Of a stretch of 64,000 bases of DNA, positions 42,432 through 53,740 are shown piece by piece. Source of the DNA: Mesorhizobium sp. B4-1-3 (GTDB lineage: Bacteria; Pseudomonadota; Alphaproteobacteria; Rhizobiales; Rhizobiaceae); NCBI RefSeq assembly GCF_006439355.1, contig NZ_VFTG01000027.1, positions 1-64,000 of the forward strand, written 5' to 3'. Under the pieces are notes generated by a model. It worked only from the letters and a program-made list of their open reading frames with translations. It did not search any database and was not told the DNA's origin. How positions within the stretch are numbered: the first letter of the stretch is position 1; the number at the start of each line of letters is the position of its first letter. The position numbers and the translations under genes were made by a program.

Positions 42432-43279
42432 CTGTCCTCTCTGCGTCCGGTTAGGCTGCGGGCGATGATGCTCAGCCCGAGAACGGTCAGGGTGATTATG
42501 AGTGCGCCCGTCCAGGCCAGCTGCTGCCATTCCTCGTAAGGGCTGAGAGCGAACTGGAAGATGGTCACCGGCAGGCTGGCCATCGGGGCATTGAGATTGC
42601 TCGACCAGAACTGGTTGTTGAGCGCGGTGAAGAGGAGCGGCGCTGTCTCGCCGGAGATGCGGGCGATCGCCAGAAGGATGCCGGTGACGATGCCGGAGAG
42701 CGCCGCGCGATAGGCGACGGAGCGGATCACCACCCAGCGCGGCGCGCCGATGGCAGTGCCTGCTTCGCGCAGCGCGTTGGGCACGAGGTTCAGCATGTCC
42801 TCGGTGGTGCGCACCACGACGGGGATCACCAGGATCGACAGCGCCACGGCGCCGGCGATCGCCGAGAAATGTCCCATCGGCCGCACCAGCAGCTCATAAA
42901 CGAACAGTCCGATGATGATCGACGGCGCCGACAAGAGGATGTCGTTGATGAAGCGCACGACCGTAGTGAGCCTCGAGAAGCGTCCGTACTCGGCCATGTA
43001 GGTTCCGGCAAGCACGCCGATCGGCGTGCCGACGACGATACCGATGACCGTCATGACGATGCTGCCGTAGATGGCGTTGAGCAGGCCGCCGGCATCGCCG
43101 GGCGGCGGCGTCATTTCCGTGAACACGGCAAGGTTCACCCCCGAGAGCCCCTTGTAGAGCAGGGCGCCGAGGATCAGCGCCAGCCAGGCGAGGCCGATAC
43201 CCGCCGCGATGACGCACAGCGCCATCATCACGGCATTCTTGCGCTTGCGGCTTTGGTGGAGCGATTGGGCAGTCGACAT
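42428..43279 (-). CDS. pstA: Phosphate ABC transporter permease PstA
   Basis: 283 aa with six membrane segments; the loop LREAGTAIGAPRWVVIRSVA is the coupling (EAA-like) region. PstA-typical LNLVPNALREA present. Stands 3 nt after pstC. Confidence 0.94.
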   Translation of the reverse strand: MSTAQSLHQSRKRKNAVMMALCVIAAGIGLAWLALILGALLYKGLSGVNLAVFTEMTPPPGDAGGLLNAIYGSIVMTVIGIVVGTPIGVLAGTYMAEYGRFSRLTTVVRFINDILLSAPSIIIGLFVYELLVRPMGHFSAIAGAVALSILVIPVVVRTTEDMLNLVPNALREAGTAIGAPRWVVIRSVAYRAALSGIVTGILLAIARISGETAPLLFTALNNQFWSSNLNAPMASLPVTIFQFALSPYEEWQQLAWTGALIITLTVLGLSIIARSLTGRREDR

Positions 43280-43282
43280 CGG

Positions 43283-44269
43283 TCAGGCTCCCGTGCGGCT
43301 ATCGATGCGCAACAGCATGTAGCGTGCGAGCGCTAGGATGATGAAGGTGATGATGAACAGGATCAGGCCGAGCGACACCAGCGAGGATGTATAGAGATTG
43401 CCGTCGGCTTCGGTGAATTCGTTGGCGATGGTCGCCGAGATGGTCGTGCCCGGCGCGAACAGCGACGCGCTGATGCGGTGCGCGTTGCCGATGACGAAGG
43501 TGACGGCCATCGTCTCGCCGAGTGCGCGGCCGAGGCCGAGCATGACGCCGCCCATGATGCCGACGCGGGTATAGGGGATGGTCACGCGCCGGGTCACTTC
43601 CCAGGTCGTGCAGCCGATGCCGTAGGCCGATTCCTTCAGCACCGCGGGCACCGTGTCGAACACGTCCTTGGTAATCGAGGTGATGAAGGGCAGCACCATG
43701 ATGGCGAGAATCAGCGACGAGGTCAGCAGGCCGATGCCGTAGGGCGGACCGGCAAACAGGCTGGAGAGGCCCGGTATGCCGTGGAAAAGGCTGATGATGA
43801 AGGGCTGCACCGTCGTCTGCAGGAACGGCGCGAAGACGAACAGGCCCCAGATGCCGTAGATGATCGAGGGAATGCCGGCGAGCAGTTCGACCGCGATGCC
43901 GATCGGGCGGCGGAGCGGGCGCGGGCAAAGCTCGGTCAGGAAGACGGCGATGCCGATGCCGATCGGCACGGCGATGAGAATGGCGATGGCCGAGGTGACG
44001 ATGGTGCCGTAGATGGGCGCGAGCGCGCCGAAATTTTCGGTGACCGGGTTCCAGGATTCGGTGGTCAGGAAGGAGAAGCCGAACTTCGACAACGCCTCCC
44101 ACGAGCCGGCGATCAGCGAGATCGCGACGCCGCCGAGCAGAACCAGCACGAGGATGGCGGAGGCGCGCGTGGCCGCCCGGAAGACCATGTCGGTGACGGC
44201 GAAGCGGCGCACTGTCGCTTCCCTGGTCCGCATAGCGGACGATGTCGCGGCTTCGGAAACGGCTGTCAT
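43283..44269 (-). CDS. pstC: Phosphate ABC transporter permease PstC
   Basis: 328 aa, six membrane segments plus an N-terminal extension. ELLAGIPSIIYGIWGLFVFAP and ESAYGIGCTTWEVTRRVTIP regions are PstC hallmarks. Start 44269 preceded by GAGGGGCC. Confidence 0.94.
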   Translation of the reverse strand: MTAVSEAATSSAMRTREATVRRFAVTDMVFRAATRASAILVLVLLGGVAISLIAGSWEALSKFGFSFLTTESWNPVTENFGALAPIYGTIVTSAIAILIAVPIGIGIAVFLTELCPRPLRRPIGIAVELLAGIPSIIYGIWGLFVFAPFLQTTVQPFIISLFHGIPGLSSLFAGPPYGIGLLTSSLILAIMVLPFITSITKDVFDTVPAVLKESAYGIGCTTWEVTRRVTIPYTRVGIMGGVMLGLGRALGETMAVTFVIGNAHRISASLFAPGTTISATIANEFTEADGNLYTSSLVSLGLILFIITFIILALARYMLLRIDSRTGA

Positions 44270-44296
44270 TTGGCCCCTCGCATTTCGAAAGAGACA

Positions 44297-44319
44297 GGAG
44301 GGCGCCAAGGACGCCCTCC
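44297..44319. terminator. Hairpin between pstS and pstC
   Basis: GGAGGGCG and CGCCCTCC around a 7-nt loop, 15 nt after the pstS stop. Likely lets more pstS mRNA than downstream mRNA accumulate. Confidence 0.6.
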
Positions 44320-44333
44320 TTATTCGCCAAGAA

Positions 44334-45392
44334 TTACATGCCGGAGTAGAGCGGCTTGCCGTTCGCGTCGACGATGTCCTTGCCCCACATTGCCTCGACG
44401 CTCTTCACGACCGAGTCGGGCATCGGAACGTAGTCGAGACTGGAGGCCAGCTCGTCGCCCTTAGCATAGGACCAGGCGAAGAACTTGAGCGCTTCGGTCG
44501 TGGCCGCCGCGTCGTCGGGCTTCTTGTAGACGAGGATCCAGGTGGCCGACGTCATCGGCCAGGATTCGGCGCCGGCCTGGTTGGCCAGGATGACGCCGTA
44601 GCCCGGCTGCGAGTTCCAGTCGGCATTGGCCGCAGCGGCCGAGAACGCGGCGGCCGTCGGCTCGACCTTCTTGCCGTCCTTGTTGATCAGGTCGGTATAG
44701 GTGAGCTTGTTCTGCTTGGCATAGGCGTATTCGACATAGCCGATCGCGCCACCGGTCTGCGAGACGTTGTTGGCGACGCCTTCATTGCCCTTGGCGCCGA
44801 TGCCAACCGGCCATTCGAGCGCGGTGTTGACACCGACCTTCGACTTCCAGTCGGCGCTGACGTCGGCCAGGTAGTAGCTGAAGTTGAACGTGGTGCCCGA
44901 GCCGTCCGAACGGTGGACGACGGCGATCGCCTGGTCTGGCAGCTTCACGTCGGGGTTGAGCTTCTTGATCGCTTCGTCGTTCCAGTTGGTGATCTTGCCG
45001 GCGAAGATGTCGGCCAGCGTCGGACCGTCGAGCACCAGTTCGCCCGGCTTGATGCCTTCGAGGTTGACGACCGGAACGATGCCGCCCATCACCATCGGGA
45101 ACTGCGCGAGTCCGGTGGAGTCGAGATCCTCGCCCTTCAGCGGCGCGTCGGAAGCGCCGAAGGTCACGGTCTTGGCCTTGATCTGCTTGATGCCGCCGCC
45201 GGAGCCGATCGACTGATAGTTGAGGCCGATGCCGGTCTCCTTCTTGTAGGCGTCGGCCCACTTCGCATAGATCGGATAGGGGAAGGTGGCGCCGGCGCCG
45301 GAGATGTCGGCAGCCATCGCGGCCGCCATGCTAAGGGTTGATGCCGCAGCCATTGCAATCGCAACGGCCGCCGAGCGGATGAAATGTCTCAT
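44334..45392 (-). CDS. pstS: Periplasmic phosphate-binding protein PstS
   Basis: 352 aa. Signal peptide about 1-28 (cleavage AMA-ADI). Phosphate-binding loops GAGATFPYP, GSGGGIKQI, FGASDAPL and RSDGSGTTF. First gene of the phosphate operon, preceded by a Pho box. Confidence 0.96.
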   Translation of the reverse strand: MRHFIRSAAVAIAMAAASTLSMAAAMAADISGAGATFPYPIYAKWADAYKKETGIGLNYQSIGSGGGIKQIKAKTVTFGASDAPLKGEDLDSTGLAQFPMVMGGIVPVVNLEGIKPGELVLDGPTLADIFAGKITNWNDEAIKKLNPDVKLPDQAIAVVHRSDGSGTTFNFSYYLADVSADWKSKVGVNTALEWPVGIGAKGNEGVANNVSQTGGAIGYVEYAYAKQNKLTYTDLINKDGKKVEPTAAAFSAAAANADWNSQPGYGVILANQAGAESWPMTSATWILVYKKPDDAAATTEALKFFAWSYAKGDELASSLDYVPMPDSVVKSVEAMWGKDIVDANGKPLYSGM

Positions 45393-45469
45393 GTGGCCTG
45401 CTCCTGTTCGGAAGATGGTCTTTCGGCACCCGTTCTATCGGCGCCCGGTGAGCGCAATAGCCCTCGATT

Positions 45470-45498
45470 ATTACAGTCGCATGACAGTTTCGTGTCAG
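45470..45498 (-). promoter_or_regulatory. Pho box with three half-sites before pstS
   Basis: On the minus strand CTGACAC-GAAA-CTGTCAT-GCGA-CTGTAAT: three direct 7-mers at an 11-nt period. The last two form a near-consensus Pho box for PhoB; the first is a weaker third half-site. It lies 78 nt before the pstS ATG. Confidence 0.9.
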
Positions 45499-45609
45499 CC
45501 CGGTAACGTCTGAAAGAGATGTCTGGAGAGGGCGGCGGCGGCCCCGAAAGGGCCGGCCGGAGTTTGCCGCGGAAATCAGCAACTTGTCTGGCTTTTGAAG
45601 CAAAATTTA

Positions 45610-45638
45610 TCCCGGCGGCCGGATCTCGGCCGCCGGGA
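45610..45638 (-). terminator. Strong GC hairpin upstream of the phosphate operon
   Basis: Perfect 12-bp stem TCCCGGCGGCCG/CGGCCGCCGGGA with a 5-nt loop, flanked by TTTA and TAAA runs. Placed to stop transcription from the hybrid kinase gene before it reaches the pst promoter, though 246 nt beyond that gene. The rest of 45499-45883 shows no gene. Confidence 0.6.
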
Positions 45639-45818
45639 AATAAAATCCGGACGAGAGCGCGTTGCCTGAGCACCAGAGCGGATCATGGCTTGGCCATCGC
45701 CGAAAACAGGTCCGTTGGGGTAGAGTTGACGCTGTTTCTTGTTGGCGGTCGCTGCTCCCGCCCGTAACCGAAGGGCGGAATCGATGGACCACATTGTCCA
45801 AGCTTGGCTTTTGCTTTG

Positions 45819-45840
45819 GTATGGTGCGATCGCACCATAC
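45819..45840. promoter_or_regulatory. Perfect 22-bp palindrome
   Basis: GTATGGTGCGA followed by its exact complement TCGCACCATAC, centred on GCGATCGC. It lies 43 nt beyond the hybrid kinase stop codon. Could be a hairpin end or a protein-binding site; no partner identified. Confidence 0.5.
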
Positions 45841-45883
45841 GCATGCGTCAACGCCCCGCGCCAGCCTGCCGGCTAAATTCGCT

Positions 45884-49231
<3,348 letters not shown>

Positions 49232-49430
49232 TCCTACCCCCAAGGCCGAACCGTGCCGGTTGGTCGGTGGAATGTGCCCGACAAGCATTAACGATCCGCT
49301 AACCATAATGATTGCAACCGCCTGCCGCCCGGTGCCGTTGAGGCGGATTCCCATCGTGGCGCCGGCTGCGGTAATCCGCCCGTTGGCGATCAGGGCAACG
49401 ACGCACTATAAGGTGCTTGAGGTGTTGCTA

Positions 49431-49778
49431 ATGTTTGACCGAATCGCGGCTTTGATCCTGTGCCCGGCGCTGCTTGCGGCGGGTGGTTGCGCGCGCAGCG
49501 ACGACGGCACGGTGATCGTTCCGAGCCGGATGGACGTCAGGCGTGTCTGGGACGAGGCGCCGCCGGGAGCGACCGCGTCGCGGCAGATCGCGTCGGACGT
49601 GTTTCCTCTGCCGCCGAGCCCGCCGCAGAGCCCTACCGTGCGGCGCCATTCCAAGTCCGCCCAGGCGAGGCCCTCCTACAACCAGGATCTGCCCGGTCAG
49701 TCTTCCGACGGGCAGAGCCCCCTCACCTGCAGGAATGTCGGCGAAAGCGGCAAGCGTTACCGCGTCGTCTGCGAGTGA
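49431..49778 (+). CDS. Small putative lipoprotein
   Basis: 115 aa. Signal IAALILCPALLAAGGC with a lipobox-like AGGC; the mature part is Pro/Ser/Arg rich and ends TCRNVGESGKRYRVVCE, with two cysteines that may pair. Start ATG 49431 chosen for the signal; ribosome site GAGG about 10 nt upstream. No family recognised. Divergent from the hybrid kinase. Confidence 0.65.
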   Translation: MFDRIAALILCPALLAAGGCARSDDGTVIVPSRMDVRRVWDEAPPGATASRQIASDVFPLPPSPPQSPTVRRHSKSAQARPSYNQDLPGQSSDGQSPLTCRNVGESGKRYRVVCE

Positions 49779-49957
49779 CGTTGCCTAATCCGCCGGCGGA
49801 TTGAGGCTGGACCCGCTGCCCGGATATGAGAAAGGCAAACCGACTGGTTCAGGCGGGCGGTGGCCGAATACTCGACGCAATCACGCATCGCTGATGAAAC
49901 CTTGGTCTGCGCCGGACGTTGTTGGCTCTGATCCGCGCAGCGCAGAGGAGACCGAAG

Positions 49958-50179
49958 ATGTCCGTTCACTTCACCGTCTCTGGCTTGACCAGGAATCTGA
50001 TCCATTCGCTTGGGCTGGATCATGAGCAGGTGCCGAGACCCCTTACCCCCGAACAGAGCCTTCTGCTGGATTGTTATCTGGCCGGGCAGATTCCGGACTC
50101 TGCCTGGAGCGACTATGTCTTCGAGATGCCGGAACTGGAAAAGCACGCCGAGGCCAGGCGCGCACGCGGTTCGACCTGA
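49958..50179 (+). CDS. Small hypothetical protein
   Basis: 73 aa, soluble, with LTPEQSLLLDCYLAGQIPDSAWSDY-like segment (helical, acidic). Start 49958 has GGAG 7-10 nt upstream. Looks like a conserved rhizobial hypothetical; no function can be read. Confidence 0.6.
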   Translation: MSVHFTVSGLTRNLIHSLGLDHEQVPRPLTPEQSLLLDCYLAGQIPDSAWSDYVFEMPELEKHAEARRARGST

Positions 50180-50268
50180 AGACAATTGCTGGAAAGCGGT
50201 TAAGCTCGGCGGCTTCGCCGTGGCCTTCTATACGGAATTGCATCGGAACAAGCAGTCAGGCCTGCCGT

Positions 50269-50634
50269 CTACTTCTTCGGCGAATTGAACTGTAACGTGA
50301 AGACGTTGCCGGCAATGCCTTGCGCCAGCGAGGGCGAAAGGCTGAGCGGCAGACAATCGTTCAGGGCCTTGGTCGCAGCGTCGACATACGCCTTACGCGC
50401 CTTGTCGTCGCCGCTGACATGGATAGCGGTTGTTTTCGGCGGCCCGATCAGCGTGCCGTCGCGTTTGAAGCTGAAGCTGAGCGTGACCGAGGAATTGTCG
50501 GAATTGGCCGGCGGCGTCCAGCAGGCAAGCAGGGCGGCGCCGACCTCGTTCATACCGTTGAGCGGTGCGGCGGCCGACGGAAAGGACACAACCGACAGCG
50601 CGCCCGCCATCATCAGAAATCTTGTCGTGTTCAT
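50269..50634 (-). CDS. Secreted protein with TonB-C-like repeat pattern
   Basis: 121 aa. Signal peptide about 1-22 (MMAGALSVVSFPSAAA). The mature part has LLACWTPP, VTLSFSFKRDGTLIGPPKTT, then KAYVDAATKALNDCLPLSLS and FTLQFNSPKK, the pattern of small periplasmic proteins related to the TonB/TolA C-terminal fold. Two cysteines could pair. Start 50634 follows GAGGATC. Confidence 0.68.
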   Translation of the reverse strand: MNTTRFLMMAGALSVVSFPSAAAPLNGMNEVGAALLACWTPPANSDNSSVTLSFSFKRDGTLIGPPKTTAIHVSGDDKARKAYVDAATKALNDCLPLSLSPSLAQGIAGNVFTLQFNSPKK

Positions 50635-50894
50635 CGCAGATCCTCGTCGCCGTCGCTCTGCCCCCTGGGCGGCATCGTACGATCCATGACGAGGATGACA
50701 ATAGGCTTTCCGTTCCCCCGTCAGCGGTGCGATCATACTGTCGTGATTTCCGCGCGATGGCCATGAAAAGCAAAAGGCCGGCACGCAGCCGACCTTTCCC
50801 TTGCCTCGTCATTGCGCCAGTACATCCGTGGTCGCGGCGAGGACTGGAACCAGTAGACAGGCCTTGGGTAAATGAAACCTTAACGCCGGGGGGC

Positions 50895-51713
50895 TTACTG
50901 CGCTGTGGCCTGCGATTTCACATGCGCGATGTAGCCGCGCACGTCGCCTGCCGGCTCCGAATAGGCCTTGCCTAGCTTCTTCTCCAGCGCCGCCATGTAT
51001 TCCTTCGCCCAGCCGGGCAGCGCGTAGTCGATGACCGCCAGGAATTCGAGCGTTGCCGCCAGCCTTATATCGGCGATCGACGGGTTGTTGCCGCCGATGA
51101 ACGGTTTGCCGTCGCGGAAGAAGGAGTGAAACACCTCGAGCGGCTCGGCGATCGCGGCTATCGCAGCCTTCTGCGCTTCCGATTTCTTGTCCGGGTGGGC
51201 GTCGCTGTGGCCGACCTCGCCGGCATATTGCGGAAAGCCAAGCGCCGGATATGTCGCGCGCGCGACATAAGGATATAGCGTGCCGACCAGGTAGAACATG
51301 GCGCTGTCGACCATCGCCCGCTTTGCCGGCGCCTTCGGATAGAACTTATCCAGCCCGTGCTTGTTGGCGAGATACTGCATGATGGCGCAGCTTTCCCACA
51401 GCACGCCGCGCGGTAGGCCCTTGTCCTCGATCATCGGCGTCAGATGCGCTGGATTGCGCGCCAGGAATTCGGGCGAACGCGTATGACCCCAGGCATCGGT
51501 CTCTGCCGGATCGAGTCCGGCCGCGCGCGCGAACACCCGCACGGTCATGTTGTTGACGCTCGGCCTCAGCATGCTGAGTTTTATGCCGGGCCTCTTGGCC
51601 GGCTTCGCTTTAGGCGCGGCTTTTGCCGTCACCTTGGCGGTGGTTTTCGCCGCGGCTTGTGGCGCGGCCCTGGCCGCCGGTTTCTTTGAACTCTTCGTTG
51701 CAGCCTTTGCCAT
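50895..51713 (-). CDS. Glutathione S-transferase-like protein with a Lys/Ala-rich N-terminal tail
   Basis: 272 aa. Residues 1 to about 42 are Lys/Ala/Pro-rich and histone H1-like (TKSSKKPAARAAPQAAAKTT...). The GST fold follows: N-terminal thioredoxin part with RNPAHLTPMIEDKG and ESCAIMQYLANKHG, C-terminal helical part with NPSIADIRLAATLEFL. Start 51713 follows GAGGGAGGG. It begins 22 nt after the VOC gene stop, so the two form an operon; such pairs often detoxify electrophiles. Confidence 0.82.
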   Translation of the reverse strand: MAKAATKSSKKPAARAAPQAAAKTTAKVTAKAAPKAKPAKRPGIKLSMLRPSVNNMTVRVFARAAGLDPAETDAWGHTRSPEFLARNPAHLTPMIEDKGLPRGVLWESCAIMQYLANKHGLDKFYPKAPAKRAMVDSAMFYLVGTLYPYVARATYPALGFPQYAGEVGHSDAHPDKKSEAQKAAIAAIAEPLEVFHSFFRDGKPFIGGNNPSIADIRLAATLEFLAVIDYALPGWAKEYMAALEKKLGKAYSEPAGDVRGYIAHVKSQATAQ

Positions 51714-51735
51714 GTCGGCCCTCCCTCTGACCTGG

Positions 51736-52317
51736 TTAATAAGGGTTCTTCGGCGTCCTGCTCTCGGACAATGTTTCACGCGACCGCTCGACCAGCGCCT
51801 GGATGGCGTCCGCGAGATGGACCTCGGCGATGTTGTAGTCGCCGCGCGCCACACGGATCTTGTGCGCTTCCATCAGCACGTCGGAATGGGTGAAGCCGGC
51901 CGGGGGCTCGAAGCGGTAGGAAGCAAGCTCGATCAAAAGTCCCAGCGGGTCCTCGAAATAGATCGAGTCCATGAAGCCGCGGTCCTTGACGCCGCTGTGC
52001 TTGATGCCGCGCTCATCGAGCCGCGAGACCGCCTGCAGGAAGGTGACCCGCGACACCGAGAACGCGATGTGGTGGACGCAGCCGATATCGGTCGGCGTGC
52101 GCCGCTTGACCGGAGTGCGGCTCTCGTCGGTGAAGACGGTGATCAGACGCCCGTCGCCCGGATCGAAATAGAGATGGCTTTCGCTCGCCTTGTCGAGATT
52201 GGGCTGCTCGAAGATGAAGGGCATGCCGAGCACGCCCTCCCAGAAGTCGATCGAGGTCTGGCGACCGGCGCCGACCAGCGTGATGTGATGAACGCCTTGC
52301 GACTGCAGCTTCCGCAT
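51736..52317 (-). CDS. VOC-family (glyoxalase/dioxygenase-like) protein
   Basis: 193 aa. VOC landmarks: HHITLVGAG near the start, HHIAFSVSR in the middle, and FEDPLGLLIELASYRFEPP near the end supply likely metal ligands (His, His, Glu). The last 40 aa extend beyond a minimal VOC pair. Start 52317 follows GGAGGAG. Operon with the GST-like gene. Confidence 0.82.
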   Translation of the reverse strand: MRKLQSQGVHHITLVGAGRQTSIDFWEGVLGMPFIFEQPNLDKASESHLYFDPGDGRLITVFTDESRTPVKRRTPTDIGCVHHIAFSVSRVTFLQAVSRLDERGIKHSGVKDRGFMDSIYFEDPLGLLIELASYRFEPPAGFTHSDVLMEAHKIRVARGDYNIAEVHLADAIQALVERSRETLSESRTPKNPY

Positions 52318-52508
52318 TGGCTCCTCCCGCCTGAGCTTGCGCCTGCCGGCTGTCTGGTTCCCAGGTGCCTGGCCATGCTTGGATCGGCCCTGGGCGACCG
52401 CCGCTCGGTTCTCGTCGCTCGGCATACAGCATCTTATCCGATTGCCGCCGGAGCGTTGATGAGGGGATGCTAATTCAATCCGGGGCGTTACGCCAGAAGC
52501 GCTGGCCT

Positions 52509-52877
52509 TCACTGCGCTTGGGGGCCAGTGCCGCCCTCGGCGATGATGCGGATCGGTCGCCGCTGTCCGGTCTGGATGCGGATAGCGGCCAAGCACTCTC
52601 TGGATTCATGACCCCAGTTTTGCCCCTTGCAGGCGGAGTCGATCCCCGATCCGGGAACGATGCGCGGGCCTTTGCCGCTAGTGTTCACGACAATCAAATC
52701 CGGATCATGCATGGTGGAAGGAAGTGCGAAGCCTGATACCGAGCCGACGACAATGAGAACAAGGCAACAGCCGGATGCGATCAGGGCGGCGGTCGCCACC
52801 GGGTGGATGGCTACCCGCTCTGAGACCCCCGCCAGCGATCCCGAGGAGCGGCTGTTCGTTGCATTCATCGCAGGCAT
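52509..52877 (-). CDS. Small membrane-anchored protein, CKGQNWG family (second copy)
   Basis: 122 aa. One hydrophobic segment (TAALIASGCCLVLIVVGSV, about 29-47), then a linker and the domain ACKGQNWGHES, ECLAAI, QTGQRRPIRIIAEGG. The domain matches the 347-757 product almost residue for residue, while the membrane part has diverged. Start 52877 follows GAGGG. Lies 9 nt after the XRE gene stop, so it may be co-transcribed with it. Function unknown. Confidence 0.7.
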   Translation of the reverse strand: MPAMNATNSRSSGSLAGVSERVAIHPVATAALIASGCCLVLIVVGSVSGFALPSTMHDPDLIVVNTSGKGPRIVPGSGIDSACKGQNWGHESRECLAAIRIQTGQRRPIRIIAEGGTGPQAQ

Positions 52878-52886
52878 CTCGATCCC

Positions 52887-53312
52887 TCAGGTCAGGATCC
52901 ACGCCACGGGCCTGCCGGTCTCGCCCGGAACACCGCCGATACCGGCGGACAGATGAGGCGATATGGCACCCAACGGCACATCCAGAATATGCGCGATCGC
53001 CTTGAGGGTTTTGGTGGAGGCTGTTTTTCCGGAGCGCTCTATCTGCGAGAGCATGCTCGGGGTTATCCCGGCTTGGGCGGCAAGCTGCCTTCCGCTCAGG
53101 CCACGCAGGATCCTCACGGCGCGAACCGGGTTCTCGCCGGCGGCAATCTTGTCCAGGATGCGTTTGGGCAAGGGACTGTTGGGGGCAGGTTGGTCAAGGT
53201 CGGCCACACCGGCCATCGCCGTCCGCTTGAGCATGCGGAACTGCGATTCCGGCAGCACGACCATGCGTTCCTTGGAGCCTGGGTGCTTGATGAACTGGAC
53301 GTTTAGCTTCAT
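52887..53312 (-). CDS. XRE-type helix-turn-helix regulator
   Basis: 141 aa. N-terminal part with KHPGSKERMVVLPESQFRML resembles antitoxin-like openings; C-terminal XRE domain with RGLSGRQLAAQAGITPSMLS and ERSGKTASTKTLKAIAHIL. No toxin gene adjoins it, so it is more likely a lone regulator. Start 53312 has GAAGG upstream. Confidence 0.75.
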   Translation of the reverse strand: MKLNVQFIKHPGSKERMVVLPESQFRMLKRTAMAGVADLDQPAPNSPLPKRILDKIAAGENPVRAVRILRGLSGRQLAAQAGITPSMLSQIERSGKTASTKTLKAIAHILDVPLGAISPHLSAGIGGVPGETGRPVAWILT

Positions 53313-53363
53313 GTCAGCCGGCCTTCGGGTTTGGCTCACGGCGCGGCTCGAAACCGGCTTGGA

Positions 53364-53570
53364 TCACCGGAACATAGCGAGCATGACGATCAGGAATGCG
53401 ATCGACAGCACCGCGGCGGCGGATAGAACCGCCAATATCTGAAAGCTGATCGGCAACTGCCGAAACCGGTCCCACGTCCACGGTTCCTTTTCCCAGTGCT
53501 GAAATCGCGGCAACCGCTGCTCCCTTGGTCCGAGCCCGTCGCACCGGCGAACCGCGCAACGATCAACCAC
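53364..53570 (-). CDS. Possible small C-terminal-anchored membrane protein
   Basis: 68 aa from GTG 53570. The last 28 residues are hydrophobic (SFQILAVLSAAAVLSIAFLI...). The N-terminal part is unremarkable and the start codon has no clear ribosome site, so a shorter form may be real. No family recognised. Confidence 0.4.
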   Translation of the reverse strand: MVDRCAVRRCDGLGPREQRLPRFQHWEKEPWTWDRFRQLPISFQILAVLSAAAVLSIAFLIVMLAMFR

Positions 53571-53631
53571 GCCGACAGGTTGCCGATGTCGACGAACCGC
53601 GATCTAGCGCCTTCAGGCTGGGACGTGACAT

Positions 53632-53668
53632 CTGCCGAAAGTCAGGAATGATATGACGAAAGTCATAT
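53632..53668. promoter_or_regulatory. Tandem palindromes before the NarL-type two-component genes
   Basis: TGCCGAAAGTCA (53633-53644) and TGACGAAAGTCA (53654-53665), centres 21 nt apart; the second extends to ATATGAC-GAAA-GTCATAT. They lie 73 nt before the kinase ATG. The same pair recurs at 57456-57490. Paired inverted repeats two helical turns apart suit a dimeric NarL/LuxR-type regulator, most likely the product of 54834-55499 (inference). Confidence 0.7.
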
Positions 53669-53740
53669 TCGTTTGCGGCCGGTTCGGGCTTACGTCAAAG
53701 TGGACCTGCCGCGTGCCTACGGCTGTTTTTGTGAGAACGA

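Noticed and set aside
52887..53312. XRE protein as the antitoxin of a toxin-antitoxin pair
   Set aside because: No toxin-sized gene with a matching family adjoins it; the neighbour at 52509 is a membrane-anchored CKGQNWG-family protein.
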